A DNA stretch of 26,152 nt, from positions 1 to 26,152 of the forward strand of contig CAZVUN010000029.1 of NCBI GenBank assembly GCA_964629975.1, in the 5' to 3' direction. The notes under the pieces are model-generated. The model did no database searches, had not been told where the DNA came from, and saw only the letters and a list, made by a program, of their open reading frames with translations. A program made the position numbers and the translations under genes. This DNA is from G020354085 sp964629975. GTDB taxonomy: Bacteria > Pseudomonadota > Gammaproteobacteria > Acidiferrobacterales > Sulfurifustaceae. The first letter of the stretch is position 1; every line of letters begins with the position of its first letter. Of this stretch, positions 16,962 to 24,986 are shown piece by piece.

Positions 16962-18023
16962 ATGTCGGAAACGGCCAACATCAGTACGATCCTCGTGGTG
17001 ACGGCGATAGTGCTGTTCTTCGCGCTCGGCATCGCGATCATGGTGATCATCGACCACAAGGCGCGGCTGCCGGGCGGGTTCACCGAGAATCCGTTCAGCA
17101 TCATCGGCATGCGCCGCGACCACCCAGTGATCGCCTTCCTCACCACCGTGATCCTGTTCGCCATCATGGCGGCGCTCATCGTGGAGATGGCGGTGGCGCT
17201 GGCCGGCGCACTGGGCTTCAAGTCGGCCGAGCCGGTCGGCCTGGTCGCCAAGCTGCGCACCGAGCGCACCAGCGAGCGCCTGCGCCATTTCCACCACTAT
17301 CCACCGGAGCAGTACCCACTCAAGGGCGAGAAGACCGTGTGCTTCGTGTGCCACGGCGACTTCCCGCACTCGAAAGAGCCGATGGTGCGCTCGCTGCTCA
17401 ACATGCACACCCAGTTCATCGGCTGCATGACCTGTCACAACGACAGCAGCAAGGTGGCCGAGAGCTCGCTGCGCTTCCAGTGGCTCAACTTCTCCGGCAT
17501 CACCCCGACCGGCAAGCCCTACGGCACCGAGGTCGACCCGAAGCTCGGCACCCTGCTCGCGACCGACGATTACTATTCCAAGATCGTGGCCTACACGCGC
17601 GACGGCGCAGCCGAGCAGCTGCTTGAGATCACGATGCGCGATCACCCGGAGGCGCAGGAGTTCGCCCGGATACGTGACAAGCTGAGCGATCAGGACCGCG
17701 AGGCGGTGAAGAAGCAGTTCCACCGCCTGGTGGCGAGCAAGGGCCGTCTGTGTTCGCGCTGCCACACCGAGGAGGCGAGGAGCTACCTGCCGCTGCGGCA
17801 GCTCGGGTTCTCCGACCGGCGGGTGCGCGATCTCACCCACCTCAACATCATCGGTCTGGTCGAGAAGTACAAGGAGTTCCATACCCCCAGTCTGTCCAAG
17901 GTCCAACGCGGCCCGGCCGCGCCGGCGCCCGCCGCCCCGGTGGGCGAGGACATGCGCAAGGATCCGCGCTCGTGGTGGAAAGACACCTATGACGCACCGC
18001 GGCCAGCCGCCCCGACGCCCTAG
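16962..18023 (+). CDS. Membrane-anchored triheme c-type cytochrome (module A)
   Basis: This is a 353-residue protein. Two N-terminal transmembrane helices (about 8-30 and 57-83) anchor a periplasmic domain with three haem sites: CFVCH 127-131, CMTCH 155-159 and CSRCH 264-268. The signature around the first pair, CHGDFPH followed by LLNMHTQFIGCMTCH, and the C-terminal pattern LGFSDRRVRDLT, VEKYKEFHTPSL, recur in the paralogue at 23924. It ends in a Pro/Ala-rich tail. It is probably the third subunit of the quinol oxidase module, relaying electrons between cytochrome b or the octaheme subunit and soluble periplasmic cytochromes. Its 3' end overlaps the next gene by 35 bp. Confidence 0.92.
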   Translation: MSETANISTILVVTAIVLFFALGIAIMVIIDHKARLPGGFTENPFSIIGMRRDHPVIAFLTTVILFAIMAALIVEMAVALAGALGFKSAEPVGLVAKLRTERTSERLRHFHHYPPEQYPLKGEKTVCFVCHGDFPHSKEPMVRSLLNMHTQFIGCMTCHNDSSKVAESSLRFQWLNFSGITPTGKPYGTEVDPKLGTLLATDDYYSKIVAYTRDGAAEQLLEITMRDHPEAQEFARIRDKLSDQDREAVKKQFHRLVASKGRLCSRCHTEEARSYLPLRQLGFSDRRVRDLTHLNIIGLVEKYKEFHTPSLSKVQRGPAAPAPAAPVGEDMRKDPRSWWKDTYDAPRPAAPTP

Positions 18024-18939
18024 GCGCCAGCGCTACGTTGTGCTGTGGCTCGGGTGGAGCGCGCTGACGGCGGCGGCCGTGGCGGCCAGCATTCCAACCG
18101 CGCCGCTGCGTCATGCCTTCGACCTCACCGGCGATGCGGCCGCCGCCTTTGTGCTGCCGACCGACGTCGCCGTCAGCCCGCAGCGGCGCATCTTTGTGGT
18201 CGATGGTGGCAACCATCGCGTGGTCGCCTTCGACGCCGGCGGCCGGGCGCTGTTCAGCATTGGCCAGGCGGGCAGCAAGAATGGTGAATTCCGCGACCCG
18301 GTCGGCATCGGCATCGACCGCGACGGGCGCCTGTACGTGGCCGACCGCGGCAACCAGCGCATCCAGATCTTCAGTCACGACGGCGCGTTTCAGTCGGCGT
18401 TCCCGGTGATCGTGCAGGGCAAGCCGGCGCCACCGGTCGATGTCGCCGTCGATGCCCAGCAGCGCGTGTATGTCACCACCGCCACGCACCGCTTGGCGGT
18501 GTTCGACGCGCGCGGCAGGCTGCAGCGCCAGTGGGGCGGGGAGGGCGAGAACAAGGGCGAGTTCCGCTATGCCGCCTCGGTGACGGTCGATCGCAGCGGG
18601 CTGGTCCACGTGGTCGATGCGCTCAACGCGCGCGTGCAGGTGTTCGAACCGGGCGGGCGCTACGTCATCAATGTCGGCGAGTGGGGCGTGCTGCCCGGCC
18701 AGCTGTTCCGTCCCAAAGGGGTGGCGAACGACGCGCGCGGGCGCGTGTACGTCAGCGACTCCTATCTCGATGTGGTGCAGGTGTTCGACGAGAACCGCCA
18801 TTTCCTGCACGTCCTGGGCAGCGCTGGCACGCCGCATCGCTTCACGGCCGCCGGCGGCATCGCGGTCGATGAGCACAACCGGTTGTATGTGGCGGAGGTG
18901 TTGAAGAACCGCATCAGCGTCTTCGAGCTCGCGCCATGA
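17989..18939 (+). CDS. NHL-repeat beta-propeller protein (copy 3, module A)
   Basis: This is a 316-residue protein made almost entirely of six NHL repeats, from LPTDVAVSPQRRIFVVD to TAAGGIAVDEHNRLYVAE. The N-terminus is very Arg-rich, then hydrophobic (YVVLWLGWSALTAAAVAAS), a signal peptide or anchor; it has no lipobox, unlike copies 1 and 2. The start at ATG 17989 overlaps the triheme gene by 35 bp; GTG 18040 is an alternative but would remove the basic n-region. The stop overlaps the ATG of the 18-haem gene (ATGA at 18936). It is probably a periplasmic partner or assembly factor for module A cytochromes. Module B lacks an equivalent. Confidence 0.9.
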   Translation: MTHRGQPPRRPRRQRYVVLWLGWSALTAAAVAASIPTAPLRHAFDLTGDAAAAFVLPTDVAVSPQRRIFVVDGGNHRVVAFDAGGRALFSIGQAGSKNGEFRDPVGIGIDRDGRLYVADRGNQRIQIFSHDGAFQSAFPVIVQGKPAPPVDVAVDAQQRVYVTTATHRLAVFDARGRLQRQWGGEGENKGEFRYAASVTVDRSGLVHVVDALNARVQVFEPGGRYVINVGEWGVLPGQLFRPKGVANDARGRVYVSDSYLDVVQVFDENRHFLHVLGSAGTPHRFTAAGGIAVDEHNRLYVAEVLKNRISVFELAP

Positions 18940-21523
18940 GCACGCCGGGCGGTGCGCGCCTCGCGCGCGCGGGGTCGTGGCTCTTGGCGTTGCTCGCCGC
19001 CGCGTTTGGCGCCGGCGCCTGGGCGGCGCGCGACGTCGGGCCGCAGCGCGAGTGCGCCACCTGCCACATCATGTGGATCAACGACTTCAAGCGCGATGAC
19101 GTGACCACGCTCGTGCCCTACGAGCCCAAGCCGCTCACCGACAGCGGCCGCCAGGACGTGTCGAGCACCCCGCGCATGTGCTTTTCCTGCCACGACGGCT
19201 TCATGCTCGACTCGCGCATGGCGTGGCGCGACAAGTCCCACGGGCATCCGGTCGGCGTCAAGCCGAGCAGCAAGGTGCAGATACCGACCGCCGGCGGCAA
19301 GACGATCTTTCCGCTCAACGACGACGGTAAGCTGTACTGCGGGACCTGCCACACCGCGCACGGCGTCGGCTGGGACCAGTCGGTCTCGCCGGTATTCCTG
19401 CGTGACAAGAACGTCGACTCGAGCATCTGCCTCGCCTGTCATCTTAATCAGGGCACCGGCCCGCGCGAGGGCAACCACCCCCTGTTCGAGGCGATCGCCT
19501 CGCCGCCGGCCGAGCTCAAGGCCGCGGGCGGCAAGTTCGGGCGCGGCCAGAGCGTGATCTGTCAGTCGTGCCACGCCGCGCACGGCGCGCGCGAGAAGAA
19601 GATGCTGGTGGCGTCCAATACCGACTCGAAGCTGTGCGCCACCTGCCACGCGGACAAGCGCGAGATCCTCAACAGCAAGCACGACATGGCCGTGATGGCC
19701 CCGCAGGCCAAGAACCGCAAAGGCGAGACCGCGGCGCAGTCCGGACCGTGCGGCGTGTGTCATGTACCGCACCAGGGCGGCGGGCCGGCGCTGTGGGCGC
19801 GCGAGCGCCCGCCGCAGGGCGATCCGACCGCGGTCGCCTGTCTCGGCTGCCACAACGAGGAAGGCCTGGCGAAGAACAAGGTGCTCACCCAGCACAACCA
19901 CCCGGTGAACGTGTCGGTCACCGAGCTCGGCATCACCCCGGACGAAAAGGGCTGGCGCAGCCGCTCGCCGGAGCTCGAGAAGCCCGCGCCGCTCGTGCGC
20001 CTGCAGCTCTATACCAAGGAAGGCCTGCGCAGGAAGGGCGGCACGCAGGTCGGGTGCGGCTCGTGCCACGATCCGCACCGCTGGTCGAGCGAGCCGCAGG
20101 CGGCAACGGCGGCGGTCGACCCGCGCAAACTGGAAGGCGGCCCGAAAGACAGCTTCCTGCGCCTGCCGCTCGATCAGGACAGCCGGCTGTGCATCAACTG
20201 CCACGTGGACAAGCGCGTGGTGGCCACATCCAAGCACAATCTCGCGCCGCAGAAGGCCGCGGCCGCGGGCCCGGCGGGTGCCAAGGGCAAGTCCGGGACC
20301 AAGACCGTGGCCGATGCCAAGGGCAAGGCCGGCGCCGAAGGCGTCTGTCAGGCCTGCCATCAGCCACACAACGCCGCGCGTGAGCGCCTGTGGGCGCGCG
20401 CATCCGGGCCCGGCCGGGGCGCGACCGAGACGATGTGCAGCGACTGCCACCGCACGGGTGGCGCCGCCGAGAAGAAACTGACCGGCGCGCACAGTCATCC
20501 GCTCAACAAGCCACTCAAGGTCGGGATGGATACGAAGCTGCCGCTGTACGCGCTGCTCGACCGACCCGAGCAAAAGGTCAACGTCGACTGCGCCACCTGC
20601 CACGATCCGCACGTGTGGGATCCGCAGCAGTCCCCGCTGCACGCGGGGGGCGAAACCGCAGGCGCGACGTCCGTGTCGCGCGGCCCTCGCCCGGGTCCCG
20701 CGNNNNNNNNNNNNNNNNNNNNNNNNNNNNNNNNNNNNNNNNNNNNNNNNNNNNNNNNNNNNNNNNNNNNNNNNNNNNNNNNNNNNNNNNNNNNNNNNNN
20801 NNCCCGGGTCCCGCGGGCGAAACCGCAGGCGCGACGTCCGTGTCGCGCGGCCCTCGCGTCGATCCGGACGGCGATGGTCGCACCAGCTTCCTGCGCAAGG
20901 CCGCGGCACCGAACAGCGATCTGTGCGTGGAGTGTCACGCCGAGCAGAAGTTCGTGCGCGGCACCGACCACGATCTCAACGTGACTGCCCCGCATGCGAA
21001 GAACCGCCTCGGCGAAACCGTGAAGCAATCCGGCGTGTGTGGCCAGTGTCACGCGGTACACAACGCGCCGCAGGAACGCCGGCTGTGGGCGCAGTTGCCG
21101 GGCACGGCGTCCGATCCGCTGGAGGCCTATTGCCGCAGCTGCCACGCCGCCGGCAAGACCGCGGCGGCCAAGGTGCCGCCGCAGACCAAGCATCCGACCA
21201 CGGCGCTGCTGTGGGCGGGGGCGCTGCGCGCGCGCTTCCTGCCGACGGTGACGTCCGATCTGCCGGTGTTCCAGGGCGATGAACGCTCGGACTCGCGCGG
21301 GGTCGTGAACTGCGGCACTTGTCACAACGTGCACCAGTGGGCACCGGGCAAGGGCGCGGAAGGTTCGGGCAAGCCGGTGGAGGGCGACATCCGCAGCAGC
21401 TTCCTGCGCGCCTCGACCAGCGAGCACTTCGTCTGTGCGGACTGCCATGGCCTGGATGCGATCTACCGCTACAAGTACTTCCACGGTCAATCGACCCACC
21501 GCGCCTACCCGCTGTACCGCTGA
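18936..21523 (+). CDS. Large 18-haem c-type cytochrome, interrupted by an assembly gap
   Basis: A signal peptide of about 30 residues (GAWA/AR) leads to 13 CxxCH motifs before the gap and 5 after it. The N-terminal five (CATCH, CFSCH, CGTCH, CLACH, CQSCH) are followed by three repeats of a four-haem unit, each with CHxDK/CHAEQK, CxxCHxxHN/Q, CxxCH and CxxCHDPHxW/CHNVHQW, then a final CADCH. The frame before the gap is 18936-20702 and after it 20803-21523; the 100-N filler shifts the frame artificially. Joining the contig ends through their shared 13-bp end restores one frame of about 824 residues. An Ala/Lys/Gly linker with a repeated AKGK lies between haems 10 and 11. It is expected to be a long periplasmic or extracellular electron conductor. 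A paralogue begins at 24987. Confidence 0.88.
20279..20327 (+). repeat. 13-bp direct repeat in a cytochrome linker
   Basis: TGCCAAGGGCAAG occurs at 20279-20291 and 20315-20327, 36 bp apart and in the same reading frame. It encodes two AKGK segments in the flexible Ala/Lys/Gly-rich linker between haems 10 and 11 of the 18-haem cytochrome. This marks a slippage-prone, low-complexity hinge. Confidence 0.75.
20649..20857 (+). repeat. 54-bp in-frame tandem repeat flanking the assembly gap
   Basis: A 54-bp unit at 20649-20702 encodes GETAGATSVSRGPRPGPA. After the gap, the last 13 bases of the unit (20803-20815) and then its first 42 bases (20816-20857) recur identically. Inside each copy GCGCGAC and GTCGCGC form a 7-bp inverted repeat with a 6-base loop. 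The copy number is unknown because the gap sits exactly in the repeat. The unit length is a multiple of three, so any copy number keeps the frame. Confidence 0.85.
20703..20802. other. Assembly gap of 100 N
   Basis: This is exactly 100 unknown bases, a conventional scaffold filler, inside the 18-haem cytochrome gene. The same 13-bp sequence (CCCGGGTCCCGCG) ends the left flank and begins the right flank. The true distance is therefore probably -13 bp (overlap) plus a whole number of 54-bp units. Confidence 0.97.
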
Positions 21524-21630
21524 GGATCGTGCAGGTGCAACGGCGTGGTCGCAGGGGTCGCAGTGCGCGCGGGCGGCGCTGTCGGTCGGCGCGTGCGCTG
21601 GGCGTGGGCGCATGCGTATCCGGCGCGCCG

Positions 21631-21644
21631 TTGATATAGATCAA
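21631..21644. promoter_or_regulatory. FNR box TTGAT-ATAG-ATCAA
   Basis: TTGATATAGATCAA is a second perfect FNR/Anr consensus site, in the 191-bp spacer between the 18-haem gene and module B. Its centre is 21637.5, 77 bp before ATG 21715. A class II start would fall near 21679, but the -10 there (AAGCAT) is poor; TATGCA at 21662-21667 is another weak candidate. It suggests that module B has its own anaerobic promoter. Confidence 0.8.
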
Positions 21645-21714
21645 TGTTCAGCCAGGGGCGGTATGCAAGCATTTTTGCGCAGCTCGCAACGCCCCGTGCA
21701 AGAAAGCCGGACGA

Positions 21715-21948
21715 ATGCACAAAGCGAGGATGGCCGCTGTAATCCGCGTGGCATGGATGGCGATATTCCTTCTGGGAGCCGCCGCACTGGCGTGGCTGGA
21801 ATGGCGCAGCGCCGAGCCGTCGACCATGGCCTGGTTCCTGCTGTCGGGCGTGTGGTCCGCGGTTTGCGGCATCGGCTACACGCTGATGCATTGGTTCAAG
21901 CTCGACCGGACACCGCGCCGCGCGGGTGCGCGGCCGGGGCGCGAATGA
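21715..21948 (+). CDS. Small two-helix membrane protein (module B)
   Basis: This is a 77-residue ORF with two hydrophobic helices at about 8-27 and 37-58 and a basic tail (DRTPRRAGARPGR). There is no haem motif and no family that I recognise. ATG 21730 is an alternative start. It lies between the second FNR box and the octaheme gene of module B, so it should be the first gene of that transcript. It may be a small subunit or assembly protein, loosely analogous to the 39-residue peptide of module A but different in sequence and position. Whether it is translated is less certain than for the genes around it. Confidence 0.6.
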   Translation: MHKARMAAVIRVAWMAIFLLGAAALAWLEWRSAEPSTMAWFLLSGVWSAVCGIGYTLMHWFKLDRTPRRAGARPGRE

Positions 21949-21982
21949 GCGGGCGGCAGTCGATCACGGGCAAGTCGCAACG

Positions 21983-23104
21983 ATGCGAAAATACGAAGCC
22001 ATAACAAGAACCGTCGTGCTGGCGCTGGTTGCGGTCTTCCTCTACGGTCCGGTGGCGGTCGAGGCGGCGGACAAGCTCGATTGCCTCTTCTGTCACAAGT
22101 ACCGGGGCCTGAGCCGCGTCGACGAGCAGGGCAAGTTTCGCCTGTTCTACGTCAACAACGAGCTGTTCGAGAGCGGACCGCACCGGCGCATCGCCTGCAA
22201 CGACTGCCATCGCGACATCGACCGCATCCCGCACAGCGGGGCGAAGCCGGTCGATTGCACCCAGACCTGCCACATCGAGGAGCCGTCCGGTCGCGTCAGG
22301 TTCTCGCACCAGTCGATCGCCGACACGCTCGCCAAGAGCGTGCACGGCCGCCTCGACGCGGATGGCAAGCCGAAGCCGTACCAGGAGGACTTCCCGCACT
22401 GCAAGGACTGTCACGAGGAGCCGCTGTATCGCCCGGTCTCGGTGTTCAAGGGTGTGGCCAAGCACGGTGTGTCGCAGCGCTCCATCGCGCGCTGCAAGTC
22501 CTGCCACAAGAGCGGCAACTTCGCCGAGGACTTCTACGAGCACGTCACCTCGCGCCTGCACAAGACGCGTTTCCCGCTCGAGACTATCGAAACGTGCGCC
22601 AAGTGCCACCAGGACGAGGGCTTCCGCCAGCGCCACAAGCTCGACGATGTCGTCACGACCTACAAGCAGACCTTTCACGGCAAGCTGATCCTGCTCGGCT
22701 CGGAGGTCACGGCCGACTGCCTCGACTGCCACGTGGTGGAGGGCCAGAACAACCACCTGATCGAAGCCAAGACCGTGCCGACCTCGGCGACGCACAAGGA
22801 CAACGTCGCCCGCACCTGCATGGCCTCGGACTGCCATGTGCGTGCCAGTCCGCAGCTTGCGAGCTTCCAGGTGCACGTCACCTACGATCGCAAGAAATAC
22901 CCGCTGCAGTTCTACATGCTGATCTTTTTCAAGGCGCTGATGGCGGTGATCCTGTATGGCTTCCTGACCATGATCTTCTTCGAGCTGATGCGGCGTCTGT
23001 TCCCCAGCTTTGCGTTCTTCAAGGACAACACGCCGCATCATACGGTCGCGAAGCCCAAACCCGAGGAAGAGAAGCCCAAGCCCGCGGATGAGGAGCCCAA
23101 GTAG
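21983..23104 (+). CDS. Membrane-anchored octaheme-type c cytochrome (module B)
   Basis: This is a 373-residue paralogue of the protein at 14706. After a signal peptide (about 1-29) haem sites begin at residues 34, 72, 92 (CX3CH, CTQTCH), 140, 171, 205, 246 and 279. The last is CX4CH (CMASDCH), where the module A protein has ordinary CQRCH. A transmembrane helix at about 310-334 follows, then a cytoplasmic tail rich in Lys, Pro and Glu (KPKPEEEKPKPADEEPK). The shared N-terminal pattern is CLFCHKY, FYVNNE and IACNDCHRDI. Its expected role is electron acceptor from the adjacent cytochrome b. The frame is open upstream, but ATG 21983 alone gives a proper signal sequence. The next gene begins 10 bp after the stop. 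Confidence 0.93.
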   Translation: MRKYEAITRTVVLALVAVFLYGPVAVEAADKLDCLFCHKYRGLSRVDEQGKFRLFYVNNELFESGPHRRIACNDCHRDIDRIPHSGAKPVDCTQTCHIEEPSGRVRFSHQSIADTLAKSVHGRLDADGKPKPYQEDFPHCKDCHEEPLYRPVSVFKGVAKHGVSQRSIARCKSCHKSGNFAEDFYEHVTSRLHKTRFPLETIETCAKCHQDEGFRQRHKLDDVVTTYKQTFHGKLILLGSEVTADCLDCHVVEGQNNHLIEAKTVPTSATHKDNVARTCMASDCHVRASPQLASFQVHVTYDRKKYPLQFYMLIFFKALMAVILYGFLTMIFFELMRRLFPSFAFFKDNTPHHTVAKPKPEEEKPKPADEEPK

Positions 23105-23114
23105 GGGAGCCACC

Positions 23115-23930
23115 ATGTCCAAGTACGACCCGATCGTGGAGAAAGACGGCAAGCGCTACTTTTTCCGCTTCTCCCTGCACCAGCGCATCCAGCACGTGTT
23201 CCTGTTCAGCTCGGTCATCCTGCTGGCGCTGACCGGCTTTCCGCTGCGCCATGCCGAGGAGGCGTGGGCGCGCCCGCTGTACGACCTGCTGGGCGGGCAC
23301 CAGTACGCCCCGACCGTGCATCGCTTTGCGGGCACGGTGCTGCTGGTGCTGTTCGTGTACCACACCATCTACTGGATCGTGCTGTTCATCCGCGACGACC
23401 TGGGCAAGCTCAAGCGCGAGAACCGCCTGACGTTCAAGACCGGTGTCAAGGCGTTCTTCTCGCAGGAGATGGTGCCGAACAAGAAGGACGCCATCGACAT
23501 CGTGCACCTGTGGAAGTACCTGCTGTATTTCACCGACCGCCCGCCGCGTTGCGAGCGCATGTCGTGGCGCGAGAAGTTCGACTACTTCGCGCCGTACTGG
23601 GGCGTGCCGGTGCTCGGGCCGGCCGGTGCCATCCTGTGGTGGCGTGACGAGATCTCGCACGTGCTGCCCGGTATCGTGCTCAACGCCGCCTACATCATGC
23701 ACACCGACGAGGCGTTGCTCGCCATCCTGTTCCTGTTCTTCGTGCACTGGTACAACGTGCACTACGCGCCGGAGAAGTTCCCGGCCGCCAAGGTCTGGCT
23801 CACCGGTTACCTGAGCGAAGACGAGATGATCCACGAGCACTACAACGAGTACGTGAAGATGATGATCGAGAACGGTCTCGAGGATCAGATCAAGCCGCAG
23901 CACTTCGCCGGAAGGCACCTGGAATGGTGA
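23115..23930 (+). CDS. Dihaem cytochrome b subunit (module B)
   Basis: This is a 271-residue membrane protein with helices at about 25-44, 68-92, 160-176 and 195-214. Candidate haem ligands are H22, H27, H69, H83, H196, H211 and H216, and the end FVHWYNVHYAPEKFP matches module A. It lacks the charged N-terminal extension of its paralogue, and D157 in KFDYFAP stands where module A has H181 in KLHYFAA, so that position is not a conserved haem ligand. Its role is quinol oxidation coupled to the neighbouring multiheme subunits. A ribosome-binding site AGGGGAG lies 5 bases before ATG 23115, and its stop overlaps the start of the triheme gene. Confidence 0.93.
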   Translation: MSKYDPIVEKDGKRYFFRFSLHQRIQHVFLFSSVILLALTGFPLRHAEEAWARPLYDLLGGHQYAPTVHRFAGTVLLVLFVYHTIYWIVLFIRDDLGKLKRENRLTFKTGVKAFFSQEMVPNKKDAIDIVHLWKYLLYFTDRPPRCERMSWREKFDYFAPYWGVPVLGPAGAILWWRDEISHVLPGIVLNAAYIMHTDEALLAILFLFFVHWYNVHYAPEKFPAAKVWLTGYLSEDEMIHEHYNEYVKMMIENGLEDQIKPQHFAGRHLEW

Positions 23931-24829
23931 AGCTCCTCAAGAAGATCGTCTTCAAGACCTACGTGGTGGCGCTCATGGCGTTCACCGTATGGTACGGCCA
24001 TTTCATGTATCCGCTGATCTTCGGCTTTGCCGGCAAGGAGGCGGCCGAGGTCTCGCTCAAGGAGATGGGGCAGGCCGGCACCAAGGAAGAGCAGATGTTC
24101 GTGCGGCTCATCGCCGAGCAACCCAAGGCGCGGCGCAAGACCGACCTCGGTTACCGCGTCATCGACCAGCCCTACATCGAGGGACGCTTCCATAACATCG
24201 GCTTCACCCTCGACCCCGACAAGACGAGCGCCTGCATTCGCTGCCACGGCAATGCCCCGCACGCCGAGTCGAAGAAGGCACGCGCCTTCCTCAACATGCA
24301 CACCTTCTATCTGGCGTGCGAGACCTGTCATGTGCAGCCCGCACCGGGCGCAGCGCCGTGGGTGTTCCGTTGGCACGACAAGAAGACCGGCAAGGCCATT
24401 CCCAATCCGCGCGAGATCCTCAAGATCGAGGACGCCTACCGCGAGCGCAAGCAGGCGCGCGAGTATCCGGTGTACGGCGACTACGGCGCCAAGATCGCAC
24501 CGGCGCGCGAGCAGGCGGGCGAGTTGCGGCTGCTGTCCGACCCCAAGGATGTGGAGCTTGCCGAACGCTATCTCGCCGAGCGCGAGCGCCTGAGCCCCGA
24601 CCAGAAGAAGGAGCGGCTCGACCGCGCACACCAGCAGCTCAGCAAGGAGGCGGTGCGCTGCCAGGGCTGTCATCGCGAGGAGCAGGGGTATGTCTCGTTC
24701 GCCGATCTCGGCTATCCACCGACGCGCCTGCGCGAGCTGACCAACAACCCGGTGGTCGGCATGGTCGACAAGTACGAGCAGTTCTACATCCCCAGTTTCC
24801 TCGCGCCCGGCGACAAGCACACGCGCTAG
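23924..24829 (+). CDS. Membrane-anchored triheme c-type cytochrome (module B)
   Basis: This is a 301-residue protein with one N-terminal transmembrane helix (about 12-35) and three haem sites: CIRCH 104-108, CETCH 132-136 and CQGCH 246-250. The pattern CHGNAPH, FLNMHTFYLACETCH, and the C-terminal LGYPPTRLRELT, VDKYEQFYIPSF mark it as a paralogue of the protein at 16962, which has two helices instead of one. A charged helical region (about 205-240) separates haems 2 and 3. It starts inside the last codons of the cytochrome b gene, so the two are translationally coupled. It should be the relay subunit of the module B quinol oxidase. Confidence 0.92.
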   Translation: MVKLLKKIVFKTYVVALMAFTVWYGHFMYPLIFGFAGKEAAEVSLKEMGQAGTKEEQMFVRLIAEQPKARRKTDLGYRVIDQPYIEGRFHNIGFTLDPDKTSACIRCHGNAPHAESKKARAFLNMHTFYLACETCHVQPAPGAAPWVFRWHDKKTGKAIPNPREILKIEDAYRERKQAREYPVYGDYGAKIAPAREQAGELRLLSDPKDVELAERYLAERERLSPDQKKERLDRAHQQLSKEAVRCQGCHREEQGYVSFADLGYPPTRLRELTNNPVVGMVDKYEQFYIPSFLAPGDKHTR

Positions 24830-24851
24830 CGCGCCGGCGTGCCCGGCGCGC
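24829..24851. terminator. GC-only hairpin at the end of the module B core
   Basis: GCGCGCCGG (24829-24837) and CCGGCGCGC (24843-24851) form a perfect 9-bp all-GC stem with a 5-base loop, beginning at the last base of the triheme stop codon. No T-run follows, so this is not a standard intrinsic terminator. It may slow ribosomes or polymerase, protect the 3' end, or separate the expression of the next gene. Confidence 0.45.
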
Positions 24852-24986
24852 CGGTCTGTCCACCGGGTGGCAGGGGGCACGGTGAAACGGCAACGCGCAA
24901 AGGATCACCGTACGTTACCGCACCCGCATCCGGGCGCGCCGGTGCCGGTGCCCGGGTCACGGCGTGCAACGGCCGTCGGGCGCGTC

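Noticed and set aside
20649..20857. CRISPR array or transposon end at the repeat
   Set aside because: The copies are directly adjacent with no spacers, keep the reading frame and encode a peptide linker. No transposase or terminal inverted repeats are visible.
18762..20909. 715-codon open frame on the - strand spanning the gap
   Set aside because: It runs through the 100 N and is antisense to the 18-haem cytochrome; it has no recognisable domain.
20390..21523. A separate gene starting before the gap in the right-hand frame
   Set aside because: Left of the gap this frame is only a shadow without haem motifs. It becomes real only after the gap, where it continues the 18-haem protein.
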